Part shown: piece by piece, positions 20,051 to 27,857 of the stretch | Layout: every line of letters begins with the position of its first letter | How positions within the stretch are numbered: the first letter of the stretch is position 1 | Assembly: GCF_024345535.1 (NCBI RefSeq) | Contig: NZ_JAGQBH010000007.1 | Span: 83,921 to 147,920 of the forward strand | Reading direction: 5' to 3' | DNA length: 64,000 bases | DNA from: Cyanobium sp. N.Huapi 1H5 | Lineage (GTDB): Bacteria > Cyanobacteriota > Cyanobacteriia > PCC-6307 > Cyanobiaceae | Notes under the pieces: model-generated | Seen by the model: the letters and a program-made list of their open reading frames with translations, nothing else | Told to the model about the DNA's origin: nothing | The model's database searches: none | Translations under genes and position numbers: made by a program

Positions 20051-20082
20051 GGTCGTGGGAGAATTATGAAGATTCTGGCAAT

Positions 20083-21681
20083 TCAGGTAACGGAACGTGA
20101 AGCGCTCTCCGGAGCCAGCCCTAGGTCCAGGCAGAGCTGGCCCTCAGCCAGCCGCGACGACCGGCGACGGCCGCCGCCGCTCCTCCTGCCGGAGGGGGGA
20201 AGGCCCGACCGGCGGGAGCCGTGCCGTTCCTGGATCGCGTCGGCGGCGGCCCTGAAGCCGCTCTGGCTCCGCAGGCCCCAGAGCCGTTCCCGGGCCTGGC
20301 GGGCGGCGGCGGCCACCTCCACGATCGGGGCCGGGTAGTCGAGGCCGATGCGGCAGCCGCTGGCCACCTGGGTGGCCGGATCCATCCGCCACGGCTCGTG
20401 GCGCCAGATCGCCGGCACCCCGGCCAGTTCCGGCAGCCAGCGCCCCAGAAACACCCCCTCGGGGTCGTGGTCGAGGCCCTGCTTGATCGGGTTGTAGATC
20501 CGGATCGTGTTGATGCCCGTGGTGCCGCTCTGCATCTGGCACTGGCTCCAGTGGATGCCGGGCTCGTAGTCGACGAACTGGCGGGCCAGATGCAGGCCGC
20601 TGTCGCGCCAGTCGACCCAGAGGTGATGGCTGGCGAACGACAGCAGCATCGCCCGCATGCGGAAGTTGATCCAGCCGCTGGCCCGCAGGGCGCGCATGCA
20701 GGCATCCACGAACGGCACCCCGGTGCGCCCTTCGCTCCAGGCCGCCAGCCGTTCGGGATCGGTGACGCGCAGGTTGCGGGTGGCGGGGTGGAGCTCGAGG
20801 ATCTCGATCGAGGGCTCGCTCTCCAGCTTCTGGATGAAGTGGCAGTGCCAGTGCAGGCGTGACAGGAAGGCGTCGAGGGCCCGGGGCCAGCCAGCGGCCA
20901 CCTCGACGGGCAGGGTCGCCAGGGCCGCCCGCCGGGCCCGGGCGGCCTGGGCCACTTCCCCCATCGACAGGGTGCCCCAGGCCAGGTGGGGCGAGAGCCG
21001 CGAGCAGCCCTCGAAGGCCGTCAGGGGGCTGGAGAGCCGGCGGTGGTAGCTCCGGCCCCGCTGGTGCAGGAAGCTCTCCAGCAGCTCCAGCCCGGTCCGC
21101 CGGCCACCCCGCTGCCGGGCCGGACAGGGGTCCGCCGCCAGGCCCAGGTCGGCGGCGGTGGGCAGGTCCCGGGGGGCGATCCCCGCCAGGGGTGGCAGGG
21201 CGACGGGCGCCTCCAGCAACGGTTCGGCCATGCGCCGCTCCCAGTCCCGGGCCCAGCCGCGGCGATCCCGGCGTGCGCGGGTCACCCCGAAGCTGGCCAG
21301 CTCCTGCCAGGGGATCCCCCGTTCGCGGGCCCAGGCGGCCACCCGCCGGTCCCGGGCGTAGGTCCAGAGGTTGCCGGTCTCCTGGTGGCTCCAGAGGCCG
21401 GCGATGCCAAGGCGCCGGTGGGCGGCCTCCAGCACGGTCACCACCTCGCCGACCCGCACCACCAGGGGCTGTCCCCGTTCGGCCAGCGCCTGCTGCAACT
21501 CCGCCAGCGCCTCCCGGCAGAAGCTCCACTGGCGGCCCGAGCTGTCCGGTTGGCGCCACAGCTCCGGCTCGACCACGTAGAGGGGCAGCACCGCTCCGCG
21601 CCGGGCCGCTTCCACCAGGGGGCGGTGGTCGGCGAGGCGCAGGTCGCGCTTGAACCAGACCACCTGAAGCGCCATCACCAC
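20083..21681 (-). CDS. Cryptochrome/photolyase family FAD protein
   Basis: 532 residues (530 if the second Met is used). The N-terminal alpha/beta photolyase domain starts ALQVVWFKRDLRLADHRPL. The C-terminal helical FAD domain contains LSPHLAWGTLS, the LHWHCHFIQKLE segment, GWINFRMRAMLLSFASHHLW and the NPIKQGLDHDPEG block. The HCHFIQKLE and TTGINTIRIYNP variants place it in a cyanobacterial subgroup rather than among textbook class I CPD photolyases, so whether it repairs CPDs or signals cannot be decided here. The start is 16 bp below a possible 36-residue membrane peptide gene, and DoxX follows. Confidence 0.9.
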   Translation of the reverse strand: MVMALQVVWFKRDLRLADHRPLVEAARRGAVLPLYVVEPELWRQPDSSGRQWSFCREALAELQQALAERGQPLVVRVGEVVTVLEAAHRRLGIAGLWSHQETGNLWTYARDRRVAAWARERGIPWQELASFGVTRARRDRRGWARDWERRMAEPLLEAPVALPPLAGIAPRDLPTAADLGLAADPCPARQRGGRRTGLELLESFLHQRGRSYHRRLSSPLTAFEGCSRLSPHLAWGTLSMGEVAQAARARRAALATLPVEVAAGWPRALDAFLSRLHWHCHFIQKLESEPSIEILELHPATRNLRVTDPERLAAWSEGRTGVPFVDACMRALRASGWINFRMRAMLLSFASHHLWVDWRDSGLHLARQFVDYEPGIHWSQCQMQSGTTGINTIRIYNPIKQGLDHDPEGVFLGRWLPELAGVPAIWRHEPWRMDPATQVASGCRIGLDYPAPIVEVAAAARQARERLWGLRSQSGFRAAADAIQERHGSRRSGLPPSGRRSGGGRRRSSRLAEGQLCLDLGLAPESASRSVT

Positions 21682-21697
21682 AGCCCAGGAATCCGCT

Positions 21698-21808
21698 TCA
21701 GCGCTTCGGCAGGTCGCTGGGCCGCAGCACCACGACCACCACGCCCACCACCACCATCACGATCAGCACCGCCGCCCCGGCCAGGGGCAGCACCGTTTCC
21801 GTCTCCAT
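21698..21808 (-). CDS. Possible 36-residue single-pass membrane peptide
   Basis: METETVLPLAGAAV... followed by a long Val/Ile/Leu-rich segment with one Gly and a basic C-terminus (RPSDLPKR). This has the composition and topology of small photosystem or regulatory membrane subunits, but it does not match the PsbM, PsbX, PetM or PetN sequences I remember. The stop is 16 bp upstream of the photolyase start on the same strand, so they would be co-transcribed. It is short and unconfirmed, and the Val-rich run comes from GTG/GTC codons in very GC-rich DNA. Confidence 0.4.
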   Translation of the reverse strand: METETVLPLAGAAVLIVMVVVGVVVVVLRPSDLPKR

Positions 21809-21861
21809 CCGCCCGCCCGCCGACTGCCTCCCCATCCTGGTGCGGCCGCCAGGGCAGCGCG

Positions 21862-21905
21862 CAAAAAAAAGGACGGGTCAGCCAGACCCGCCCCCGAAGA
21901 ACGTC
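21862..21905 (-). ncRNA. Candidate small RNA ending at an orphan terminator
   Basis: Upstream of the strong terminator, the minus strand carries TACATT (21917-21912), a fair -10 hexamer. Transcription from about 21905 would give an RNA of roughly 45 nt, most of it the terminator hairpin. Longer forms from further upstream are possible. The conserved Yfr1 core ACUCCUCAC is absent. The evidence is positional only. Confidence 0.3.
21863..21893 (-). terminator. Rho-independent terminator on the minus strand with no gene before it
   Basis: On the minus strand, GGGCGGGTC-TGGCT-GACCCGTCC forms a 9-bp stem (one G-U) with a 5-nt loop, followed by eight T. It is an excellent terminator in a place where no minus-strand gene is annotated upstream. 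It may close a small RNA (see the ncRNA entry). Confidence 0.75.
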
Positions 21906-22034
21906 TTAAGAAATGTAAACGCGGCGATGGTCTAACCGCGAGAGCCCCTCCGGATTCGCCCTCTGATGCGGTCGGAGGCCGCCCGCGGTCCGCGGGGACG
22001 CGCGCCATAGTCTTCATGTTCCGTTACATCAGCC

Positions 22035-22313
22035 ATGACGGTCGGCGAGCTTTACCTCGAATCCCTGTCCACCGGCGTCATCACCCCCGCCGAGCTTTCC
22101 TGGCTCACCCACGGCCAGGACCGCTTCTCCCGGCTGGAGGAGGCCACCGCCCTGCGGCTCGGCCGCCTGCTTGACCAGGGGGACATCCAGCTGGGTTGCC
22201 GGCTGGCCCCCACCGTCGACCCCTCGTTGGTCCCCGCTTCACCGGCCCCGGCGCAGGCCGCTGGGGTGCTGGAGGAGTGGATCGAACCCCTGGGGCGCCG
22301 ACGGCATCGTTGA
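22035..22313 (+). CDS. Hypothetical protein, 92 residues
   Basis: MTVGELYLESLSTGVITPAEL... is a soluble, acidic, helical protein with LSWLTHGQDRFSRLEEATALRLGRLLDQG, then a Pro/Ala-rich tail. The N-terminal half looks like a small conserved cyanobacterial protein, but I cannot name the family. It lies 61 bp upstream of the hli gene on the same strand. Codon use is like its neighbours. Confidence 0.6.
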   Translation: MTVGELYLESLSTGVITPAELSWLTHGQDRFSRLEEATALRLGRLLDQGDIQLGCRLAPTVDPSLVPASPAPAQAAGVLEEWIEPLGRRRHR

Positions 22314-22374
22314 CGACAGTCACAACGCTTCACGATCGTTTACACTCCCTTCAAGTTTCGCAACGAACCCACCC

Positions 22375-22518
22375 ATGTCTGACTCCACCACCCGCTTCGG
22401 CTTCGTCGCCTTCGCCGAAACCTGGAACGGCCGCCTGGCCATGCTCGGTTTCGTCATCGGCCTCGGCACCGAGATCCTGACCGGCCAGGGCATCCTTGCC
22501 CAGATCGGCCTCGGCTGA
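22375..22518 (+). CDS. hli: High-light-inducible (Hli/Scp) chlorophyll-binding protein
   Basis: 47 residues with one transmembrane helix carrying the LHC-superfamily motif FAETWNGRLAMLGFVIG, in which E and the NGR residues bind chlorophyll and form the inter-helix salt bridge. The length is typical for the shortest picocyanobacterial Hlips. TACACT at 22341-22346 is a plausible -10 for a short leader. A hairpin terminator follows. Role: thylakoid photoprotection, binding free chlorophyll and carotenoid during photosystem turnover. Confidence 0.95.
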   Translation: MSDSTTRFGFVAFAETWNGRLAMLGFVIGLGTEILTGQGILAQIGLG

Positions 22519-22544
22519 TTCCGGCTCCTGCTTTCGCAGCATCG

Positions 22545-22572
22545 GCCCGGGTGGTTCTGCCATCCGGGCTTT
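22545..22572 (+). terminator. Hairpin terminator after hli
   Basis: GCCCGGGTGG-TTCTG-CCATCCGGGC is a 10-bp stem (one G-T pair) with a 5-nt loop, followed by only TTTG. The stem is strong but the T-run short. It sits 27 bp after the hli stop. Confidence 0.5.
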
Positions 22573-22601
22573 GATGTCTGCGGCGTTCCCTCCGCTCCCC
22601 C

Positions 22602-23384
22602 ATGGCGCACGCTCTCGTCTTCGTACTGGCTCCCGAAGGAGGCCTTCCCGGCGACGGCGCGTCCTGGGAGGACATCCAGGCGGCCCAGCGCCTGGGCGTC
22701 CGCAGCGGCGTCGCCCTGCGCATGTTCCGGGTGCCCGCCGAGGGTCCCCCGAACCTGGACGACCTGGTCAGTTCCGGGCAGGCCAATGTCAGCGGGGCCG
22801 ACCCTTTCGAACCGCTGCGCACCAACCCCTGTCCGGAGGAGGCGCCCGCCGCTGCCCCGGTTGATCCCTCTCCGCCGCGGCGGCTGATCTGTGATGCGGT
22901 GGTGCCCCATCTCGAGCCCCGGGCCCTCTGGCTCGGTGCCTACGAGCTCAGCGGCCCGGAGCGGCAGCCGAGTGCCGGCCACCCGGCCGAGCGGCTGGGG
23001 ATCGAGACGGTCCGTTGCCTTGACCAGTTCTCCCTGCGGGAGGCGGACAACGAGACCTGCTGGTTCTATCCCACCGAGAACGGTGACTATCTCTGCTGGG
23101 AGAACAAGCGCAGCCTCGCCCTCTCCCCCGGCTACCCCGCCGATTCCTGCCTGCAGGAGGGGCCTGTCTCCTATCAGCGCAGCGACCTGCAGCTGCTCTG
23201 GTCGCTGATGGCCGACGACCAGGCCCTGACCTGCGTCGGGCTCACCTACCAGAAACGGCGCATCGAATGGCCGGTCGCCGCCAGCGACCCGGAACCTTTC
23301 GCCACCTGGACCGCGTTCCGGGTCGATGCCATGGCCGATGACACCTACCAGGAACTGGCGAACATCACCGTTTTCCCGAGCTGA
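22602..23384 (+). CDS. Hypothetical protein, 260 residues
   Basis: Not recognised. The N-terminal about 60 residues (MAHALVFVLAPEGGLPGDG...) look like a small alpha/beta fold. A Pro/Ala linker at about 78-95 leads into a second domain with paired aromatic/Cys blocks (ETCWFYPTENGDYLCWENKRS, about 148-168) and YQRSDLQLLWSLMADD. No signal peptide or membrane segment. It begins 83 bp after hli, beyond the hairpin. Possibly a picocyanobacterial conserved protein. Confidence 0.6.
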   Translation: MAHALVFVLAPEGGLPGDGASWEDIQAAQRLGVRSGVALRMFRVPAEGPPNLDDLVSSGQANVSGADPFEPLRTNPCPEEAPAAAPVDPSPPRRLICDAVVPHLEPRALWLGAYELSGPERQPSAGHPAERLGIETVRCLDQFSLREADNETCWFYPTENGDYLCWENKRSLALSPGYPADSCLQEGPVSYQRSDLQLLWSLMADDQALTCVGLTYQKRRIEWPVAASDPEPFATWTAFRVDAMADDTYQELANITVFPS

Positions 23385-23393
23385 ACGGCGGCC

Positions 23394-23606
23394 TCAGCCG
23401 GCCTGCTCGTAGAGCTTCTCCAGCCGCTCGCGGCTGAGGTCGACGTAGAGAACTTCCTCACCATGGGCCGGAGCTTCCGGGTGGCGCTGGCGCGGCGAGG
23501 GGGTTGAGGCGGCGCTGCGCAGGTTCTGGGTCATCAGGGCGAAGGCGCCGCCGGCGATCACCGCGAAGCTCACCCCATAAACGATGGGGAACAGGACGTC
23601 CAGCAT
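23394..23606 (-). CDS. DUF2973 family small membrane protein
   Basis: From the ATG at 23606, 70 residues: one N-terminal membrane helix (MLDVLFPIVYGVSFAVIAGGAFALM), a polar linker, then HPEAPAHGEEVLYVDLSRERLEKLYEQ. The helix plus HPE...LY(V)...L..LYE arrangement matches the cyanobacterial DUF2973 proteins. An upstream GTG would add seven residues. I prefer the ATG because it starts directly at the helix. Function unknown, probably thylakoid-associated. A near-HLR1 site lies 27 bp upstream. Confidence 0.7.
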   Translation of the reverse strand: MLDVLFPIVYGVSFAVIAGGAFALMTQNLRSAASTPSPRQRHPEAPAHGEEVLYVDLSRERLEKLYEQAG

Positions 23607-23632
23607 GGGTCGCTCACTTTTCCCCACAATAA

Positions 23633-23647
23633 TGTAACGATCTGTTA
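23633..23647 (-). promoter_or_regulatory. Near-match to an HLR1 (RpaB) site
   Basis: On the minus strand TAACA-GATCG-TTACA, against the HLR1 core TTACA-N5-TTACA (9 of 10 positions). It is 26 bp upstream of the DUF2973 start. HLR1 is the binding site of the high-light response regulator RpaB in cyanobacteria. Confidence 0.35.
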
Positions 23648-23675
23648 ACCGTGGCTGTCGCGCGCCCGAACGGGC

Positions 23676-24269
23676 TCAGGGATTGAGCCATTCCTCCTGC
23701 CAGCCGTTGTCGCCCCGCCAGCGGCGTCGCCGGTGGGGGTGACCGGCCAGCTCCAGCAGTTCCACCTGCTGCAACCGCACCCTCAGCAGCTCGAAGTGCT
23801 CCGGTCGTGGGGCCTCCTCCCCCAGTTCCCTGGGGAACGGTCCCTCGCTCTGGAGGGCTTCCCCCGGCGCCGGCCAGCCCCACAGGGCCCGTCCCCGGGG
23901 GGTGAGGGCCTGCCAGTGGAACGTCAGGGCCCGTTGCTCCTCCTCGCCATCAAGCAGGAGCCGCTGGCCCCGCAGCCGGAACTGGCTGCGCGCTCTGGGC
24001 AGCAGCCAGCAGAGTTCCACAGGGGCGGTGCCGGCGAGTTCGGCGCTCTTGGCGCTGCGCCGGTCGGTGAGCAGATCGAGGCTGGCCGCTCCGGCCCAGC
24101 AGCGGAACACCAGGGTGCGCACCCGCGGGGTGCCGTCCGCCGCCACACTGGCCAGCTGCAGCCAGCGGGCCTGGGGGGAGCGGCCCTGCCGCTCCAGGGC
24201 GCCGCGCAGCAGCGGCCGCCACGGGGGCAGGGGCTCCCCAGGCGGCGGCGACGGACGGGACTCGGACAT
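23676..24269 (-). CDS. Pyridoxamine 5'-phosphate oxidase-like FMN protein
   Basis: 197 residues from the ATG at 24269, chosen because TAGGTG lies just upstream; a GTG three codons earlier is possible. The N-terminus has PPWRPLLRGALERQGRSPQARWLQLASV, then DGTPRVRTLVFRCW, LLTDRRSAKSAEL and ELCWLLPRARSQFRLRG. This is the split-barrel FMN-binding pattern of the pyridoxamine-phosphate-oxidase-like family found in cyanobacteria and plants (Npun_F5749 type). It directly follows the methyltransferase gene, with the stop about 10 bp before this ATG. Confidence 0.85.
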   Translation of the reverse strand: MSESRPSPPPGEPLPPWRPLLRGALERQGRSPQARWLQLASVAADGTPRVRTLVFRCWAGAASLDLLTDRRSAKSAELAGTAPVELCWLLPRARSQFRLRGQRLLLDGEEEQRALTFHWQALTPRGRALWGWPAPGEALQSEGPFPRELGEEAPRPEHFELLRVRLQQVELLELAGHPHRRRRWRGDNGWQEEWLNP

Positions 24270-24278
24270 CGGCAGCAC

Positions 24279-24932
24279 CTACGGCGTCGGTTTTTCAGAC
24301 ACCACAGCGAAGAAGGGATCCCCCTGCCCCCCCAGCCAGCCCATGGGACCCTCGGCCCGGGTCGGCTCGGCGATCAGCATCGGCGCCGGCCAGCCCTGGG
24401 CCTGCAGCACCCGGCTCACGTAGGCCAGGTGATCCCGGTCGCTGCCGTCGGTCCAGACCTGGGGGGCCTTCTGGAAGAACATCCGGTTCGAGAAGGCCAC
24501 GATCACCTGGCCGCCGGGGCGCACCACCCGCAGCAGCTCGGCCGCCACCGGCTCAGGCCGCTGCAGGTACTGCCAGCCCGCCACCATCAGCACCGCATCG
24601 ACGCTGGCGTCGGCCAGGGGCAGGCGCTGGTCCTGGTTGAGGTTCTGCAGCCAGTGGCGATCGAGGCGGGGATTGGCGGCCAGCTCGGCCCCGTTGAGGC
24701 CATGGCCGATCACCTCCTCGTAGGTGATGTCCTCCGGCAGGTGGCTCACCCAGCTGCTCATCAGATCCAGCACCACCGCGCAGGGGGGGATCCGCTCCCG
24801 GTAGAGCGCCGTCAGCCGGCGGCGGAAGGCGCCGTCGAGGTGCTGCACGAAGCGGGGCTCGGCATAGAAGAGGGTGTCATCGGAGCTGTCCAGCTTGCGC
24901 CGCTCCGCCTCGTTCAGCACCAACACCGCCAT
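24279..24932 (-). CDS. SAM-dependent methyltransferase, class I
   Basis: 217 residues from MAVLVLNEAERRKLDSSDD. Motif I is VVLDLMSSWVSHLP (about 50-63), atypical because the usual GxGxG is replaced by MSS, as in a cyanobacterial/plant subgroup. Later VDAVLMVAGWQYLQRPEPVAAELLRVVRPGGQVIVAFSNRMF gives motifs II-III. The frame stays open further upstream but loses conserved character, so this ATG is preferred. It is upstream of and adjacent to the FMN protein, suggesting co-transcription. Substrate unknown. Confidence 0.85.
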   Translation of the reverse strand: MAVLVLNEAERRKLDSSDDTLFYAEPRFVQHLDGAFRRRLTALYRERIPPCAVVLDLMSSWVSHLPEDITYEEVIGHGLNGAELAANPRLDRHWLQNLNQDQRLPLADASVDAVLMVAGWQYLQRPEPVAAELLRVVRPGGQVIVAFSNRMFFQKAPQVWTDGSDRDHLAYVSRVLQAQGWPAPMLIAEPTRAEGPMGWLGGQGDPFFAVVSEKPTP

Positions 24933-24986
24933 GGCCACCGGGGATCCGTTCTGCTGCCATGGTGGCGAGCCGCGGCTGCTTCCGTC

Positions 24987-25394
24987 ATGACGCCCCCCTC
25001 CCCGGCGCCTCCCGTCCCGTCGTCCTTCCTGGTGCTGGCCGCCGATGACCCCGAGCGGCTGGCCGCCTTCTACGGCGCCCTGCTGGGGACGGACCCGCTG
25101 CAGGGATTCAGCCCCAGCCACTGGCGCCTGCTGGGACCGGGGGACCGCCGGCTGGAGATCTACGCCCCCTCCCGGCGGCGTCCCCGCCCCCGGGGCGAGG
25201 GCCGGCTGGCCCTCTGTTTCTCCCGCACGGCGGGCGAGGCCCCGCCCCTGAAGGCGCTCCACGACTGGCTGGCCGTGGTTCTGGCCCTGGGGGCGGTGGC
25301 GGTGGAGCCGCCGCGGCAGGAACCCTTCGGGGCCGAGGCCTGGCTGGCCGATCCGGAGGACAACCGTCTGCTGCTGCTGGTCAGCGGCGGCTGA
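24987..25394 (+). CDS. VOC (glyoxalase-like) family protein
   Basis: 135 residues. FLVLAADDPERLAAFYGALLGTDP is the classic start of a VOC beta-alpha-beta-beta-beta module. It ends with EAWLADPEDNRLLLLV, the second half with the usual DPDGN-like turn. A single domain protein usually dimerises. It is divergent from the methyltransferase (54 bp apart) and its end overlaps the PfkB gene end by 14 bp. Specific activity unknown. Confidence 0.85.
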   Translation: MTPPSPAPPVPSSFLVLAADDPERLAAFYGALLGTDPLQGFSPSHWRLLGPGDRRLEIYAPSRRRPRPRGEGRLALCFSRTAGEAPPLKALHDWLAVVLALGAVAVEPPRQEPFGAEAWLADPEDNRLLLLVSGG

Positions 25395-26256
25395 GCCGCA
25401 GCTGACAGGCGTAGGGCCCGCGGCCATCGAGGCAGGCCGAACCGCAGTGGGCGCCCAGGCTGATCGCCTGCCGCAGATCCCAGCCGGCGGCCAGGGCGGT
25501 GGTGACACCGGCGGCGAAGCTGTCGCCGGCGCCGTAGGCATCCCGCACCGGCCCCCTACGGCGGACGGCGGCATAGCGGCCGCCGGGAACCAGCACCCCG
25601 CCCCGCTCGGCCTCGGTGCCGATGGTGAGGGAGGGCGCCGGCTCCAGATCCCCCGGCCGGTAGGCCTCGCCGGGGTCGGCGGCGCTGCCGATCAGGGCGT
25701 CGAGGGTCACGCCCGCCTCCCGCAGGGCCGCCAGCCGGACCCTCGGCGTGGCGACCAGCACCCGGGCCCGCCGCGCCTGCCGCAGGCCGGCGGCATCGGT
25801 GGCGGTGGCGAACACGCCGTCGGTCTGGGCGAGCCGCTCCCAGGGCAACCCATCGGCGGCGGTGGGCATCAGCCGTTCGCCGATCACCGTGATCGTTCGC
25901 TCGCCGCCGCCGTCGATGAAGGTGATCCCGCGCCGGGTCGGGGCTGCCCGCCAGGCGATGTGCAGCTCCAGCCCCAGGCCCTCGAGCTCTTCGGCGGCTT
26001 GGCGCCCGAGGGCGTCATCGCCCAGGGCCGTGAAGAAGGGAACCCGCTCTCCCGTCAGACGGGCCATCTGCACGGCCACCACGGCGCCGCCGCCGGCGGG
26101 AAGCTCACAGAAGTCGTCGGCGTGGAGGATCTCGCCGGCCGCCGGCAGATGGTCCACGCCGACGAAGCTCACCATCTCCACGTGGCCCACCACCGCCAGG
26201 GCCAGCGTGGGCAGCTCCGGCAGTGCCTCCAGGGGCAGGGGGACGAGGGGCTCCAT
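25381..26256 (-). CDS. PfkB family carbohydrate kinase
   Basis: 291 residues. A VVGHVEMVSFVGVDHLPAAGE N-terminal strand, GGGAVVAVQMARLTG with the GG motif, ALGDDALG, and near the C-terminus the catalytic DAYGAGDSFAAG motif with the anion hole and general base Asp. Phosphorylates a sugar or nucleoside; the substrate is not deducible. Its ATG immediately follows the stop of the ABC permease (no gap), so it is probably the last gene of the four-gene transcript with the exporter. Confidence 0.9.
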   Translation of the reverse strand: MEPLVPLPLEALPELPTLALAVVGHVEMVSFVGVDHLPAAGEILHADDFCELPAGGGAVVAVQMARLTGERVPFFTALGDDALGRQAAEELEGLGLELHIAWRAAPTRRGITFIDGGGERTITVIGERLMPTAADGLPWERLAQTDGVFATATDAAGLRQARRARVLVATPRVRLAALREAGVTLDALIGSAADPGEAYRPGDLEPAPSLTIGTEAERGGVLVPGGRYAAVRRRGPVRDAYGAGDSFAAGVTTALAAGWDLRQAISLGAHCGSACLDGRGPYACQLRLSRR

Positions 26257-27045
26257 TCAGCTGGAGGCGGAGGTGTAGAAGCGCAGGGCGAAGTTCCAGA
26301 ACCAGCGGCTCGCCACCACCGAGGCGATGGCCACCGCGCCACCGGCCAGCAGCCAGGGGCCGGAGGCCCGCCCCAGGATCGCTTCGGCCGGCACGGTGGT
26401 GAGGAAGGCCACCGGCACGATGAAGGTGAAGAAGGCCCGCAGGCCGGCCGGGAAGGCGCTCACTGGAAAGCGGCCCGCCACCAGCACGCTGCGCAGCACC
26501 TCGGTGGCGTTCCAGATCTTCACGAACCAGATGCTGCTGGCCGCCAGCACGAACCAGAGGCTGTACAGGATCATCAGGCTGGCCACCAGCATCAGGACCG
26601 CCCCCAGCAGGGTGAGGGGCGTCGGAGTGGCGCCGGCCTTCCAGGCGGCGTAGCCGATCAGGCCGGCCCCCAGGGCGATGCCGGGCAGGCCCCAGGGGGA
26701 GAAGGTGCGGGCCGAGAGCCAGAACTGGCTGTCGATCGGCTTGAGCAGGACGAAATCGAGGCTGCCCGTGCGCACGTGGGCCACGATCGTGCTGAGGTTG
26801 GGCTGCAGCAGGGTGCTGGTGATCCCCTCCAGCAGGGTGTAGACCCCCAGCACCACCAGGGCCCCTTCCCAGCTCCAGCCGCCCAGGGACTGGCCGCGCC
26901 CGTAGAACAGCGACAGCACGAAGATGCTGCCCATCAGATTGCCGGCCGTGGCCACCAGCTCGATCAGGAAATTGGCCTGGTACTCCAGCTCGGCCGTCAG
27001 CGAGGCGACCCAGAACACCCGCAGGGTGGTGAGGTAGCGGCCCAT
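26257..27045 (-). CDS. ABC-2 type exporter permease (second subunit)
   Basis: 262 residues from MGRYLTTLRVFW, six hydrophobic segments, typical of COG3694 permeases (LEYQANFLIELVATAGNLMGSIFVL; LSTIVAHVRTGSLDFVLLKPID). The start codon overlaps the stop of the previous permease by one base. With the next two genes it forms a complete ABC-2 exporter of the COG4586-COG4587-COG3694 type. A known cyanobacterial example is the viologen exporter of Synechocystis. The substrate here is unknown. Confidence 0.88.
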   Translation of the reverse strand: MGRYLTTLRVFWVASLTAELEYQANFLIELVATAGNLMGSIFVLSLFYGRGQSLGGWSWEGALVVLGVYTLLEGITSTLLQPNLSTIVAHVRTGSLDFVLLKPIDSQFWLSARTFSPWGLPGIALGAGLIGYAAWKAGATPTPLTLLGAVLMLVASLMILYSLWFVLAASSIWFVKIWNATEVLRSVLVAGRFPVSAFPAGLRAFFTFIVPVAFLTTVPAEAILGRASGPWLLAGGAVAIASVVASRWFWNFALRFYTSASS

Positions 27046-27857
27046 CACGCCCCCATGGCCGAATAGTGGCGCAGGCCCCGTCGCCACAGCAGCAGGTTGA
27101 TCGGCAGCAGCAGGGCGGCCCAGGCGGCCATGGCCGCGAAGCTCTGCAGCACCGGCACCGTCTCACCGGCCAGGATCCTGGCGGGCACATCGACCATGTA
27201 GGGGAAAGGGGTCCAGAAGGCGAAGGCCCGGACGCCCTCGGGATAGAGGGCCAGGGGGGCCACCAGCCCGGATAGATAGAGATAGGGCAGATAGAGGAGG
27301 CGCTCCAGGGCGCTGGCCTTCTCGCTCCAGAAGCACACCATCGTCAGTGTGAACTGCATCAGGAAGCGCAGGGCGAAGGCCGCCAGGGTGGCCAGGACCG
27401 CCAGCAGAACCGACGGCAGCGAGGGCCACCAGAAGGCGGCGGGATAGAGAAGGAAGAACAGCCCCACCAGCAGCGCCACGAAGGGGAGCCGGGTGGCCTG
27501 CTCCGAGAGATGGGCGGCCACGTAGCGCCACACCGGGGGCAGGGGCTGGAGCAGGTAGGGCGACAGGCGGCCGTTGAGGTTGTCCTCCTCGAAGGTGTAC
27601 ATCACCCACACGATCGTGAACTGGCGCACCACGAAGGCCGACAGGAAGTAGCGGGCCAGCTGCAGGGAGTCCATCCCCAGCCCGCCACCGGCATCGACGG
27701 CGCTCCAGAGGCCCAGCATGATGAAGGGCAGCACCCCCGAGAGCGCCCAGAGCACGATCTCGGCCCGGTACTCGAGCATGTAGGCGTACTGGCTGGAGAG
27801 CAGCACGGCGGCGATGCGGCGGGCATGGTCCAGCCGCTGGCGCAGGCCCCCCCTCAT
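27045..27857 (-). CDS. ABC-2 type exporter permease (first subunit)
   Basis: 270 residues, six hydrophobic segments, COG4587-like (AYMLEYRAEIVLWALSGVLPFIMLGLW...; EEDNLNGRLSPYLLQPLPPVWRYV, a cytoplasmic coupling segment that parallels the LDFVLLKP segment of the partner). The ATG overlaps the stop of the ATPase gene by 4 bp (ATGA), and its own stop overlaps the next start. A tight translational operon. Confidence 0.88.
   Translation of the reverse strand: MRGGLRQRLDHARRIAAVLLSSQYAYMLEYRAEIVLWALSGVLPFIMLGLWSAVDAGGGLGMDSLQLARYFLSAFVVRQFTIVWVMYTFEEDNLNGRLSPYLLQPLPPVWRYVAAHLSEQATRLPFVALLVGLFFLLYPAAFWWPSLPSVLLAVLATLAAFALRFLMQFTLTMVCFWSEKASALERLLYLPYLYLSGLVAPLALYPEGVRAFAFWTPFPYMVDVPARILAGETVPVLQSFAAMAAWAALLLPINLLLWRRGLRHYSAMGA

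Noticed and set aside
21763..22017. 84-residue minus-strand frame crossing the orphan terminator
   Set aside because: It would run straight through a strong terminator, has unusual Arg/Pro-rich composition, and no recognised start context or motif.
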